This document shows, piece by piece, positions 50,164 to 62,265 of a stretch of DNA of 64,000 nucleotides. How positions within the stretch are numbered: position 1 is the first letter of the stretch; each line of letters begins with the position of its first letter. The DNA is taken from positions 100,771,501 to 100,835,500 of the forward strand of contig CM027378.1 of the NCBI GenBank assembly GCA_015680905.1, given 5' to 3'. The position numbers were made by a program, and so were the translations under genes. Below the pieces are notes generated by a model. The model made no database searches. It saw only the letters and a program-made list of their open reading frames with translations, and was not told where the DNA came from. This stretch comes from Coptis chinensis (lineage: Eukaryota; Streptophyta; Magnoliopsida; Ranunculales; Ranunculaceae).

Positions 50164-50711
50164 CACCGCCATGCATTCTCATTGGTAATTTGGTATCATG
50201 CTTTCATTTGATCTATTTGTAGTACATTTTGAATCAAGGGTTCCCTTACAATAGGGCTAATAAGAGACAAGCATGATTTCAAAGTTGAGGGTACTGAGAT
50301 CAGCGACTGAAGGTGAATTTTTCTCCACATGTATTTTACTTGATTATAAACCATTAAAAAAGTTGTTAAAACCTCATCTCCATTGCTCTTTATCCTTCTA
50401 AACATAATTTAGGTGGATAAAGTATTTTAATGTCTATAATTGTAGTATGACAGAAGGAATTTATTTATATAAGGATAGCCTATTGCTAGAGATTCCCACT
50501 AGTGTGGTCAATTAGAGAAAACAATTATAGAAAACAGTTGTATGGTGACGTGTCATGTAAGGAGGTGTGCCAATGGAGATTGTTAATGGAGAGTTCAATA
50601 CATTAATGGAGGCAGCCTAAACTTGTTTTTGCTTCAGCAAAGAAGTTTGGATTCTATTCCGGTGAGGTTTCCTATTATATTATGGAAACCAACTGTGACC
50701 GAACTTAAGAT
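50164..50711. repeat. Duplicated segment, copy 1
   Basis: Starts ACACCGCCATGCATTCTCA and runs to TATGGAAACC plus a short diverged tail. It is about 95% identical by eye to 50853-51452. It includes a TTTATATAAGG TATA-like site. The resemblance of its last part to copia LTR upstream sequence suggests LTR origin. Confidence 0.88.
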
Positions 50712-50852
50712 TGTCGCCAAAGTCATCAGTTCACCTTAAGACAAAATATTATTACCGATGATAAAAAGTGTGGCTGATAGTAATTATTGCCTACGCTTTT
50801 CTATCGCGCTAAAAAGTTAAGATTCTTTGAAAAGGGCACTTGTTGTAGTGAC
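50712..50852 (-). mobile_element. CACTA (En/Spm) element end
   Basis: On the minus strand it begins exactly CACTACAACAAGTGCCC, a CACTA-type terminus, and the duplicated segment restarts directly after it. Only about 140 bases of one end are present, and no opposite terminus was seen. It is a truncated remnant. Confidence 0.65.
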
Positions 50853-51452
50853 ACCGCCATGCATTCTCATTGGTAATTTGGTATCATGTTTTCGTTTGAT
50901 CCATTTGTAGTACATTTTGAATCAAGGGTTCCCTTACAATAGGGCTAACAAGAGACAAGCATGATTTCAAAGTTGAGGGTACTGAGTTCAGTGATTGAAG
51001 GTGAATTTTTCTCTTCATGTATTTTACTTGATTATAAACCGTTAAAAAAGTTGTTAAAACATCATCTCCATTGCTATTTATCCTTCTAAACATAATTTAG
51101 GTGGATAAAGTATTTTAATGTCTATAATTGTAGTATGACAGAAGGAATTTATTTATATAAGGATAGCCTATTGCTATATATTCCTACTAGTGTGGTCAAT
51201 TAGAGAAAAACAATTATAGAAAATTGTTGTATGGCGATGTGTCATGTAAGGAGGTGTGCCAATGGAGATTGTTAATGGAGAGTTCAATACATTAATGGAG
51301 GCAACCTAAACTTGTTTTTGCTTCCAGCATCAAGTTTAGGATTTCTATTCCCATGTTTTCGCTTCCAGCAACAAGTAGTTTCAGATTTCTATTCCCAATA
51401 GGTTTCCTATTATGTTATGGAAACCGACCGCGTGATAGAACTTACCTCTATA
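50853..51452. repeat. Duplicated segment, copy 2
   Basis: Second copy of 50164-50711, with about 60 extra bases that repeat a GCTTCCAGCA(A/T)CAAGT phrase near 51320-51380. It continues into the copia leader that follows. Confidence 0.88.
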
Positions 51453-52260
51453 TATGTGGTATGTGCATCCGGATCGAGAACTCACTCCGTAAAGATCAGA
51501 TCTTGCTTGGCGCACAAAAATCCTAGCATTTCCTCTTCTTTCTATTAGGCCGTGAGAGAAGCTATATCGCCGTTCTAAAAAGAGAAAGTCCGATTAGTGC
51601 AAAACTAGGCTTCTATAACCATTGCATCCTATGAGGAGAAAGACGCCATTGCAGCTTTTCGCACCATTGGAAGGGCAAAATCTTTCCTTAAGGGACGATT
51701 GTAATCCACGCCTTGGTTGCCTACTATTCATGTTGTCCTAGACTCTTTTCTATTTTCTTAATCCGGTTCTAACAATCTTAAGGAAAGATTTTTTATATGT
51801 CTACACCACTAGACACACCGAACAAGGAAAAAAATTCTGGAGTCATGGAGGTTACTTATAATGTGAGGAATGTTGCACCTGTACTGTCTGCTCACAACCT
51901 ACCTAATGTGTCAAAGATTGAATCTTTTAGCAGTTCTCACTTCAAGCGTTGGAAGGAGAGGGTGTACTCAGCCCTTCTCAACTACGCGAAGTATCTCACT
52001 AATACAACACCCATGGAGGGTTCTATTGATTTCGAAAAAAATCATGCTGCTTGGCAAACGTTCAAATAGTAGGATTATTGAATAGCTTCAGATGAACTAA
52101 GTGATCGACAAACGTTCAAATGCCTTATGAAAGCTTATATTGAACCTCTAAATCTGAGGTGCATTGAAAGTTTGTGTATGGTGAGTTAGACGCGAGTGAT
52201 GAACTGAAAAAGAATGCAACTAGAGTACATATTGTATGTTATAATCAATTGCTTGAATTA
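51453..52260 (+). mobile_element. Copia leader and gag fragment
   Basis: An LTR/leader-like stretch with CTCTATATATGTGG is followed by a gag start at 51797 (MSTPLDTPNKEKNSG, then HFKRWKERVYSALLNY, the copia gag N-terminal pattern). Copia similarity stops near 52260, with no pol. A broken, truncated fossil. Confidence 0.65.
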
Positions 52261-55200
52261 GAGTCATTCTAAGGCGGTGGGATTTTACAAAATAAAACTC
52301 CACTGATACAAATTATTTACCTTTGGACGATGTTTTTCTATGCTTTATGATACTTTCTCTTTGCAATTGATAAGGTGAAAAGATGGATTGAGGTTATGTG
52401 ATCTCTTTTGTTAAAATTTAATACATTGAAACTTCACCCTTTTTGGTTATGGATGTCATGGAAGAAGCAACAGTCATCGGGTCGCATTTAGCTTTATTTG
52501 TAGTGGAATTATTATAAAAAATAAATAGCAAATGGTAAATTGGTAATGCATATATTGTTACCAATGTACAAGATTTTTTTTTTGTTTGGTTCATGGATTT
52601 ATGCAGTGATGGCTTCCCCTGAGGAGGACCCAAACAAGCCTTTATGCAAGCTCATTGTCTTATCTTTCAGTGAATATCACTTGCATTGGTATACTTCTTC
52701 TTACATTTGTATTTCATTATTTTTGACATACATATATTTATGTTTAACTCATTGCTCTTTAATATAGATGAATTAGTACGTGCATCATTTTATCAAAGTA
52801 CTTGCGGTACTAATGCATAATATAGTCCATTAAGATAATATTATAGAGTAAATTCTTTACTACCCATATCTCCATCCTACTATCATTGAATATTTGATTC
52901 GGTCGCCATGGAATTCAAAAATGTATTCATGAGGGTATTTTAATATAGCACGGGGTGTCATAGGGTTTCCTTGCATGCAGTTCATTATGTCACTGGCTCT
53001 ACCATCTTGATTTATTTTCCATCAGATGCAGCAACAACAATATTAAAAAATAAGAGTTTGATAGATTACCTAGAGTAAGAGCTAGCTATACAAATTATAT
53101 AGATACATTGAAAGAATTGTAAGTGTATGACCATTCTTCAAACTCAAGAGTCACTTTATTTAGAGCTTTCTATATTGCCTTGACGTAAAGGTAACCATGC
53201 TAAAGCAAGACACGCCATCAAAGCACCATACAACTTTTGTTCAAGGTGATAAGCATTGCCTTTAGGAATCCAACATGTTATCTAGAGAGAGCTCTTAATG
53301 TTAAAAACTTTGTTCAAATCAAGAGGTGAAACTTTTTTGATATATTTGCTAAGGTGAGGGGCCGATTTCAAGAATGGAATCATGGTAAAGTCGGAGAGAA
53401 TGGTTTGAGGACCAATTCTGTTTTGTTGTTGAGAGAGATGGGAGGGGAGGACGAATGAATTGACAAAGAGTTCTTTTGTTAAAATTTTCACCTTTCTTTT
53501 TATTGTTTATCCGGGCTGGGTTTTCTTCTTCTTTAATTTTTTGGTAAAGGTCTGGTAGGTCAAGTGGTTGATGCTTGGTTATTGTTTGAGGCCCTCATAG
53601 GGTTAGCAAGAAAAAAAATGGCACGGCACTCTAAGAGTTAATATGCATAAAGTACTTTTGTCGCGAGGGAAACTAATGCCGGTTTTATAACCATGACATC
53701 GGTTGTACCCACTGGATGCATATTAGCATTAGAATAATTACAATGACAAGGTAGTTTGGAGATGGTGAAATGTATTAATTGTTATGTTGAAGTGGTTGAC
53801 TCGCGTTGATGAGTATCAATATCGGTTAAGACCAGGAGGTACTATGGTTGGAAGGTATTGAGTGACATGTTAAAGTGGTTGACTCATGTAGATGAGTGTC
53901 AATATAACCAACTGATACAAGAGTAGTTGGTTATTGTAGCTAAAGGTGTAAGAGAAAATTCGTGACATTAGAGATGGAAGTTGGTTAGATGGTGTAAAAG
54001 TTGATATGAATGGCCTTTGAATGTTAACTAAAGTATGAGGTAAATGCCAATAAATGCAAGTGCATGTTTGAACCTTAATACTACAGTTTTATGCGGCTAT
54101 AACGGTATAATTCTCATGTTTTGTTGCGAAATGTGCACTATATGAGGCAATGGTAGTTCATATGATATCTTTCAATGATAGTTTGTGGAGTTGTGAGTTT
54201 GTCGTTGACAACAATAGATCATATTATTGTGTTAAGACCAATTTCCAAGTATGGAGCCTATGAATCACTCAAGGCCTATAAAGCTTATGCCTCGAAGTTT
54301 ATATAGCTGGAAAATCACTTTCAAGGCCATATGAGCTTCTAAGCAGCTATTGATGTTGAAAAGACAACCTTGCGATCTTCCCCACCCAAGGCTTTTTCTT
54401 TTTCTTTTTCGGCTCTTATATTAACAATCTCTTCAATTACACGATGAAAGTTTGAACCCATTTTACTATGCTTTTAGGACAGTAATACTTTGTCAAAGAG
54501 ACATATTTATTCTCTTTCTATGCAAGCTTAAACTTGATTATTTATAAGAAAGATACTCAGATGGCTAAGTTTAGGGTTTATATTTTCTTTGGTTGTTACA
54601 TGGCTCTTTTCTATTGCTTTCTTTGATTATTTTGGTTGTTGCAATATATAATCTTTCTTACTGTAATTTACACTGCAATTTATTCAAGTGAGACTCTTCA
54701 CTGTTCTATAAGAGTAAGTCCAATGGTTTGGTTGTTGCAACCTCAAACTTAAAAGCAATATGGAACGTTATGGAAACTATTAGCACTTGATATTCTTTTC
54801 TGACCTTAGCCAAGGTGGTTCTTTGTTCGTATTATATAGGTGAGGAGTTGTTGCCTTGAAGTATGTCTTGCCAAGAAAGATGAAAGAAAAAGTGCTTAAG
54901 GATTTTGCTATACCGTACCAAGTTTGATTCACGGACATGTTAAGGGAGTTTTTGATGTTGTTGCTCAAGAACTATGTGATTTAGACATTTATAGTACCAA
55001 ATATTAGCATATGCAATGGCTATATATGTGAACTATGTAACTAATTTCCTCTACTCACTTGTAGCCATTGTAATATTTTTCGTTATGTTTCATATATCCT
55101 ATATATATGAAGTAAATTGTACAGTTGTGTGCTCCTATAGCCCTTCTGTTTGCATCGAGAATATATTTTTCTTTCCAACCTAAAAACATATTTGAAATGT

Positions 55201-56203
55201 TGTATGATATGCACAGTTGTGCTTTGGTGAAAATGTGAAGTGATGCGGTATGGTTTAGTATTGGGTTTGTAGTGTGATACACGTATTTTTAGTTTGTTGT
55301 GCTTGCTTGAAATTGTATATACTTTCTAGCATTTTAAGTTGAAGCTGTGACGTGGTCTATTGAATGGAGTTCTAATGTTTAGCTTATGGGTTATCCTGTT
55401 CTCAAATGAGCTAGAACACTTACAAACTATGCTTTTGGTGGTAAGAGGATAACAATAAAAGCAGAGATGTAATTGACTTGTCGCTTTAGATTAAAAGCAT
55501 ATAGTTGAAGTTTTTGAGGGCTTGATTGAGAGCAAGCCTTTGTCTATTGCAAAGAATGGTTACTAAACTAACTCTCCAACCTACACGATACTATCTTAGA
55601 GTGTATGAAGGACTTGAGTTTGTGATAGATAGTAGAAAAAATAATAATACTTGAATATGATGCCTATTTTTAACTAATAAGATGGGAATTAATTAGCAAA
55701 AAACATACTAAAGTACCGAGAGAATGAATTCGGATATGGGTCAGATTCAGGTTGAACCCGTACCATTCCCAGCCTTAATGACCACTGACGGTCCTAATTG
55801 TAGCCTCTGAATCAGGTTTGCCGCAATTTCTGTGCCATGACATGTTGATTGCAAAGCACTTTGACATTGAAAATTCTTATATGTAGCCTTTCGTCAGCAT
55901 TTGCCAATGAACAAGACTCTTATGCTATAAAAAAGTTTTGAAAGTAACTTGGCTTAAAACAGCAAGTGCAACAACACATTCAACACAATTAACAGTATGT
56001 TTGACAAAAAAAACTGTGAATTTAGACATACTATTCTTTCTGCAAGCAGGCAACAAACTAATTCTAAAGCCTAATACACTTGATAATATACCTAAACCAA
56101 TATTTTTCTTTTAAAACATTTGTTATCAACTATTAATGTAGCATATATGCCCGGCAATTTCCGAGCTAATTAGCTAGTACAAAATAAGGTACCACCAATA
56201 CAC
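52261..56203. other. No recognisable gene
   Basis: AT-rich sequence with many short frames. Two minus-strand pieces at 53130-53491 read like protein (KYIKKVSPLDLNKVFNI and, in another frame, LYGALMACLALAWLPL) but match nothing I recognise. A frame at 54780-54968 is vaguely like a MULE N-terminal region. Near 55740-55775 is a GGCTGGGAATGGTACGGGTT-type word (minus strand) that may be a decayed hAT end. Confidence 0.45.
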
Positions 56204-56559
56204 TTAAAGCATCATCAACGCATTTCTAAATTTTGTTGTGACACCTCAGCGTTTTTAGTCGATCGAAATTTCTAAAAACAAGTTAAGCACTAGCGCGTTT
56301 TGGACAAAATTTGGCTTTTTATTTCGGACGGGAATAGTTGTTCCGTTCCAAATTTAATTTGTTTTAAAGAGCAAAAGTTGTCCTGTCCTTGTTGAAACAA
56401 TTTTTTTTTAAAACACACGCATTCTCAAGGCTCCAGTACCATTTCTCATAGGAACAACGAGATAAACTCAAGCCCCATCCCTTCAATCACCAAATCAATA
56501 TTCGTTTTTCAACCAAATTTCTTTCTATTTTTTGCAATAGATCAACATCGTCGAGCTGG

Positions 56560-59500
56560 ACATAAGAAGAGTATTCTGCATGGGTCGAGGAGTGCAAATC
56601 CTCGGGAAAACGAGGGTGAACTCGTACCGAAAAATGATTTCAATTTTCCACAGAGATTAAGTATTGTTGATCATCCGACGTTGGCTCCCGATCCAAACAA
56701 GCATGTTTCATCTTTATATAACACTGACGGAGTAAGTATGAGTTTATGAACGTTGTTCAATTGATTTTTATTTAAAATCGTGTTTAGAATTTATCATATA
56801 CTAGCCGTTTGATTAAATTCCTCAACGTAGAAAATGAGTTCAACGAAATGGAGATGTGTAATGCCGAGCATTAAAGACTTCTAGAGTCACCGATAAGAGC
56901 CCAAAACTGTAGTTTAAACCCTTTAATAGTATTTATATTTAGCCAATTATGTTATTAATAATATAGGTTTATCACTAATTACGTGCTTTTGAGTATTCTG
57001 TGCTTCGAGTTGAATAAATATCAATTCATTACTAATTAGGTGCTAAAAAGAGCTAAAGTGATTGCTAGGAAGTTCCATGAAGAAAACCCAAGTTTCATGG
57101 AGAAAACCCTTAAAAGCCCAAGTCAAAACTGTTAAGTGAAAGTCAAACTTGATTAGAGAGTCAAGAAAAGTCAAAAGAACTTCAAAAGGCCATATCTTTG
57201 GACTCAGCCTTAGATTTGGGCCCATTTTATATCAAAATGACTGGCTCAGAAAGCCCTTTCCAATGGTCTAGGTCTTGACTTGATCATAGTAGTATAAGTT
57301 AATGAAAACGTGCGCTACAATAATATAACCCTAATTAGAAGTCTTTGATTGACCAATTGGGTTATGGACTTGATTTATGGGTCTATAACCCAGCCTAAAA
57401 GTCCATATATGAAATTGTAAACATAACCCTCCTATATAAAGAGGGTTACGGTTAAATAAAACTAGGCTACTCCCATATTTAGTTTAGTTATAAATTAGGG
57501 TTCTTTATCTCTATCTCTCCCTCCCATTAGCTAAAATAATATATTTGCTTCCTCCCAATTAGTTTAGAGTAATTAGGGTTTAATGTTCTTGCCTCCAACT
57601 CCATTACACCATTAGTTTTATTAATATAAGTATAGTTTAATTTAATTATGTCTTATTATTATTATTTATTGTTAATGAACCTAATGAAACTTGGCTAAGA
57701 CTCTATTAGAGGAGTTTTATGAAGTCTATGTGAAGGTTATGATTGTTCTTCTTTAGTTTTCTTATTATCTTATGTGCTTAAGTTTAAGTTCTATAGTTGT
57801 CTAGAGATAGAGATTATAGAAGTTGAACTAGAGAAAGAAACCTCCATAAAGAGATTTGTGGAGGAGAATTTCTCTTATGCTAATCATATCTTGGTACGCA
57901 ATTTGCTAGAATGGTTAAGGATCAATAAAAATTGTGACTTTTGTTGTTTTACCTTGTGTAGATTAATAAAGGTTAATTAAGATTAAAATATGAGAAACTA
58001 GTTAGAATAATCATAACTTCACATAGATGGATTAATCCTTCCTCTATGTTCTTCCTAATCATTAAATTCACATTTTAATTTCTTATTTTAAATTAGTTTA
58101 ATTTATAATTAGTTTATTGCATTGTTAGTTTAATTAATTTATAATTAGTTTTAGTTTAAATAAATCATAACACTACTCTCATTGTTCTCACCGTGATTTA
58201 TAGTGGAATTCTAAGTTTTTAATGATTAAGAGTGGAACGAATCCTGACTCTCTATATTGCATAATGAATTGAGAGTATGAATAATATTGATAAGGAAATT
58301 GATCATTAGTTGTTTGTGTTCTTTTATAGATAATTAAGGATTACTTTTAACGATTATCAGTCATCTAGTGGAAAGAGGGGACGAAATGGAGCACATAAGA
58401 GCTCGAATTTTGGGAACACCTTTTGGTCCACTGATATCGTGTACGAGCATTCGGACTGGTCGTCCATTGATATTTGTATTGGTAGAATGATAGTGGCACA
58501 CCACGCACACTGTTCACCTTCCATGTGGTGAGATTGGTATCGATCACACCACTTGACTTTACAATGTTAACAAGTTTAAGTGTGCGCGAGAAGAAGCCAG
58601 TTTTGTTTGATTCAAGTATCAAAGATGATTTTCAAAGGTTGAAGACTCTACTGCCTTCGTTGTTTGATTTTGAAGGTAGACTTGCTCCAGGGAATATGGA
58701 TGCCAGATACATTTTGAACCTGCCCATCAGAGAAATATTCATGCACTGATTAGATTATGAATATTATTTAGAACATGAAGTTGACGCTTTTTATACTTGG
58801 ACCCAAACTCATGGAGGAGGATGAGTTTATCGATTTTTTATTATATTTTTTTGGGCCAAGTGGGTTTTACAACAGAAAATCGGGATTCGAATCGGTTGGT
58901 TATCGCCTTTGGTAGACCTTGATAATTTGGATGATTTTGTTGGGGAGGTGCTTTCATGGCACATCTATATATTAGGCTTGATTTGTTTGTACAAACAAAT
59001 GAAATGGGAAGCAATTCAACGGAATTACTTGGATACTACAGGTAATTCAATAGGATTTAACTTTTAAGATATAAGATTTTATTTTGTTAGTTAAATATTA
59101 TATAATTTAAATTAGATACACTTTCATTTGATTATTTCAGTACTAGTGGTATGAGTATTTGACTTGCTTAAACCCTATACTGAAAAAAGGATTGGGATAA
59201 GGACTTATGGCCTCGCCCACAGGGATGGGCTGCATTCGGTCATGCTAGATTAAGGGATGAGGTCCATAATGATCTACAAGCTGCTAGGATCCAAATAGAG
59301 ACGAAAAGTGTGAGATCTATTGTTTAGAGTCCATGGCAAGGTTCTCAATTTGAGAATATGCATATCTATCAACATAATACTCTAATGTCGTTAAAAAGAT
59401 TCATATTGCAAGCCCCTGATATACGTGTTTGGTTCCTTGGAGATAGGGTGACTATGTAGACCATTGGATATAGATATATTCCTGCGTGCCCACCCACAGA

Positions 59501-60300
59501 TATGTGTGCTATGGATGTATCAGAGAATTTGATTGAACGGTATCGCGTTGAGAGTGCGTGGCCGAGTTTTACTGATTATGCTGATTTGAACTCCACTCTT
59601 GATTATGACACTTATTGGGGGAAAGTTTCTAGGGGAAACCTATCTGCGGGTCCACTTTAAAGAGGTGCAAACATGGATGTCGCAACTAGTCAGAGTTTTA
59701 GACGAGACGTTGAATTCCCAGAACCTGCAAGTTCCATAAGAACATCTAGAGTCTATCATGGTTATACACCCCCACCTAGTGATCCATAATGACTCCATGG
59801 TCATACCGTTGTTACTTCTCGGGAATGGATAGCACATTTTACTTGGAGCGTTCGGTGCTTGTACCTGACTTACAACAGTTTAATGAGGTATATTTATATT
59901 TCATTATGTTAATTTAAACACACTATGTATATTTAACTTAGATACAATATTGACACAATGTAGGAAGCAGCAAAGGCTCGATTATTAGATGAACGCAAAT
60001 CAACCGTGGGCTTCGAGCTAGTTTAATTGAGCACACTCAATAGTATTATGGCTATTTAGACTAAGAACTTAACGAAAGAGCAAACGGCCCGAAAGCATAG
60101 GATGGCTTGAAATGACAAAACTTAATTGACAACCTTGGTAATTTTATTATATGTTTGACATTTTCAAAATTTTTTTTTATATATCAAATTTTAGATTTTA
60201 ATTGCATTGTGTTGATGTTTTAGAGAATAGTTACCTATATCATGCAGCAAAACAGTTCCTAATAAGAGAGGGAGTACAGAGTGAGCGCCAAAGGTCTCCA
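56560..60300 (+). pseudogene. Plant mobile domain (PMD) gene remnant
   Basis: PMD proteins are plant nuclear proteins, some involved in transposon silencing (MAIN/MAIL), and many PMD genes travel with transposons. A first exon-like block at 56560-56730 (NDFNFPQRLSIVDHPTLAP) ends at a GTAAGT donor. The PMD core follows at 58365-58745, with LPCGE and TPLDFTMLTSLSV in two frames and LFDFEGRLAPGN. Next come 58770-59040 (GWLSPLVDLDNLDDFVGEVL), 59148-59888 (PDIRVWFLGDRVTM, VSENLIERYRVESAWPSF, DVATSQSFRRDVEFPEP), 59964-60135 (EAAKARLLDERKSTVGFELV) and a possible last exon near 60223. There are several in-frame stops and frame changes. The solo LTR interrupts the gene between the first intron and the core. 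A pseudogene. Confidence 0.68.
56891..58359 (+). repeat. Solo LTR related to the nested gypsy family
   Basis: It starts CGATAAGAGCCCAAAACTGTA and ends TTATCA, as the gypsy LTRs do in element sense. It also shares GAAAG-N-N-CTTTCCAATGGTC and GTCAA-rich segments in the same order with them. It is flanked by GTCAC (56886-56890) and GTCAT (58360-58364), a duplication with one mismatch. At 1469 bases it is longer than the LTRs at 31366 and 40366. No internal region is present, so it is the remnant left by LTR-LTR recombination. Confidence 0.85.
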
Positions 60301-60712
60301 TAGTGCTATATTGCACTATTTTAATAATAATTTATGTCATTGTTGTTGTTTGTTGTTATTGTTTTAGGGTTTGAATGGGTTGTTGAGAATCTTAACAGGT
60401 TTAGGTATATGAATCATGTTGATTAAACAAAGGAGTCTATGTCCATTTTTTTTATGCATTAAATTAATTATTACATTGAGTTAATTTAAAGTCAAGATAT
60501 TTGGGGATAGTGAATCTATTCATTATGCTAATTATTACATTATTTTAATTATTACAGCAAGTTTAGAATCTATACATGCTTTTGTTATATAGATAAAGAA
60601 ATTCTCATGTGAACAATCAAGCCCATGTGAACGCGTGACTAATAAGCCCATGGGCCTCCAAGCCAAAACTGCATTGCATAATAAAAGAAAAATACACTAA
60701 AACAAAGGGATC

Positions 60713-60860
60713 AATTTATAACGCTATATCGTTGGCATTATTCCCAATGGATCAATTTATATCCGTTGGCATTATTCCCAGGGGGTCAATTTATATCCAT
60801 TGGCATTATTCCCAAAGGGGATCAATTTATATCCGTTGGTAGATTTATTCCCAACGGATA
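60713..60860 (+). promoter_or_regulatory. Tandem repeats upstream of the Cys-rich frame, with TATA motif
   Basis: About four units of 35-40 bases carry GATCAATTTATATCCGTTGG and CATTATTCCCAA. They are followed at about 60875-60895 by TTGGGCCTTTGCCTATATAT, a probable core promoter, and then a pyrimidine-rich stretch leading to the ATG at 60985. Confidence 0.55.
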
Positions 60861-60984
60861 TATTTCTATCCTATTGGGCCTTTGCCTATATATTCAAAGT
60901 CATTTTCATTCCTCACTTAAGCTTTCATTTTCATTCTCTAATCTTTCTCAACTTTCAAATTTTATCTCAACTTCAACTACTAAT

Positions 60985-61341
60985 ATGGGCGGATCAAATA
61001 TTGTTCACATTTCTACACCTACGATTTGTCGCTGGTGTAAGGAAGTTGGTCATTACGCTATTTCATGATCATGTCCATACATTAACATCAAATGCCCAAA
61101 ACCTGAATGCGACATGATGATGATGTGGTCATAGCTAGTAATGATGATGGAACATTGGAAGACAAACTTTTAAAGTGTGATGTTGATGATTGTCCCTCAA
61201 ATATCAACATCTATAATTCAAAAAGGTTGACATACTTGTATGTCATTTTGCAAGGAAGCAAGTAGATTTTGCCCTAGGTGTGGCTTGTGCGATCAATGCA
61301 ATCCTTCAATGTGTGGTGGAGAAACAAGTCGTATCTCTTAG
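60985..61341 (+). pseudogene. Cys-rich (zinc-finger-like) frame of unknown family
   Basis: From the ATG at 60985 the frame reads MGGSNIVHISTPTICRWCKE, with C-x2-C-x4-G-H spacing reminiscent of zinc knuckles. It then continues across a TGA to SCPYINIKCPKPEC, and further on FCPRCGLCDQCNPSMCGGETS in another frame before a TAG at 61341. The Cys pairs suggest metal binding. It lies 3' of the PMD gene on the same strand and has its own promoter-like repeats, so it is probably a separate gene. At least one stop and two frame changes make it non-functional as read. It could instead be a GRF-type finger; I cannot decide. Confidence 0.4.
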
Positions 61342-61666
61342 AATTTAAGTGTAGGATAAAAATATTTGCACGTTGTTTAATTTCAGAGTGTATTGTCTTT
61401 AATTGTTTTGTGTTTTTAATTATGTAGAATTTTTATAAGATGTTTTGTGTTTTTTTTCAAATTGTTGTAATGTTTTGTAATGTTTTTCATTTCTAGTTGA
61501 GTTGATTTGTTTTTAATTTCAACTTATAAACAAACACATTTTTTCAATAAAATATACTTTCATTAAAACAAAATACAATTTTATTTAAAGAAAAACATAC
61601 ACGTAAACGATAAAAACAGATTACAACATAAAACTTAAATAAATTAGTACACTAAAACATAATCTA

Positions 61667-62130
61667 TTACCACTCAAGTACATGTCCAAGAATATCCAAA
61701 CAACGTTCATGAACAAATTCAACTCCTTTAATTTCTAGAAACATACGCTTGGCCAAGAAGTTTTTTGCACTTCATCGCTATTGAAAGCACCAACAATCTT
61801 AAGCACGCCGCAAGGTAAGATATTTCTTACAATTTTGCAAATCCTCTCAAATCGCTCTAATAAGACTTTTATTGGTTATACCTCCACGATTGTTGTTCTA
61901 TCTGAATATTTCACAAGTTCTATCCCAAATAACTTCGCCTAGGTCTATAATTTGACAACGCAATATTACTCCCCTCCATTCCTTCAAGTGCAACCATATG
62001 TGCTCACACAATAATTCATCTTCAACGGGGATGAATTCCAAATTACGCCTTGGACGAGGATGACGCCCATATTTTGTGAATTGGCAAGAGAAAGATTAGT
62101 GAATTGATTGGTGATCCATTTAATGAAATA
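61667..62130 (-). pseudogene. Frame resembling Harbinger ORF1 (Myb/SANT-like)
   Basis: Minus-strand pieces read RHPRPRRNLEFIPVEDELLC, then EVIWDRTCEIF, then (other frame) LLERFERICKIVRNILPCG and finally FVHERCLDILGHVLEW before a stop at 61667. The pattern ED.LLC...W....W.R...F and a closing H-C/R-hydrophobic-I-L...W is like the trihelix/Myb-type ORF1 proteins of PIF/Harbinger elements, which bind DNA and carry transposase to the nucleus. The similarity is by eye and partial. Stops and frame changes are present. It lies at the right end of the element, transcribed inward. Confidence 0.4.
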
Positions 62131-62184
62131 AGAAAGATGAGAGAAAGATATGTGAATTGGTGAAAAATAAATGAGGTAGTGAAA

Positions 62185-62265
62185 AACAATATATATAGGC
62201 CACAAGGCCAACGGATCTAAATATATCAGTTCAGTGAACGTACAAAAGCCCAACGGTACAAAATC
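62185..62265 (-). promoter_or_regulatory. Core promoter-like segment for the minus-strand frame
   Basis: On the minus strand: CCGTTGGGC, then GATCCGTTGGCCTT, then GTGGCCTATATATATTG. This resembles the plus-strand promoter at 60870-60895 (TTGGGCCTTTGCCTATATAT), so the two inward-facing genes have similar upstream elements. Confidence 0.5.

Noticed and set aside
50190-50203. TTTGGTATCATG as a copia primer-binding site
   Set aside because: It lacks the AGAGC part of the initiator Met-tRNA site and does not follow a recognisable LTR end. The same word occurs in both duplicated copies without element context.
53130-53491. Minus-strand protein-like pieces as a host gene
   Set aside because: Two short pieces in different frames with no exon borders and no recognisable family; listed only as part of an unassigned stretch.
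54780-54968. Minus-strand frame as a MULE transposase N-terminus
   Set aside because: Only the general spacing resembles the family; no catalytic or zinc-binding motif is nearby.
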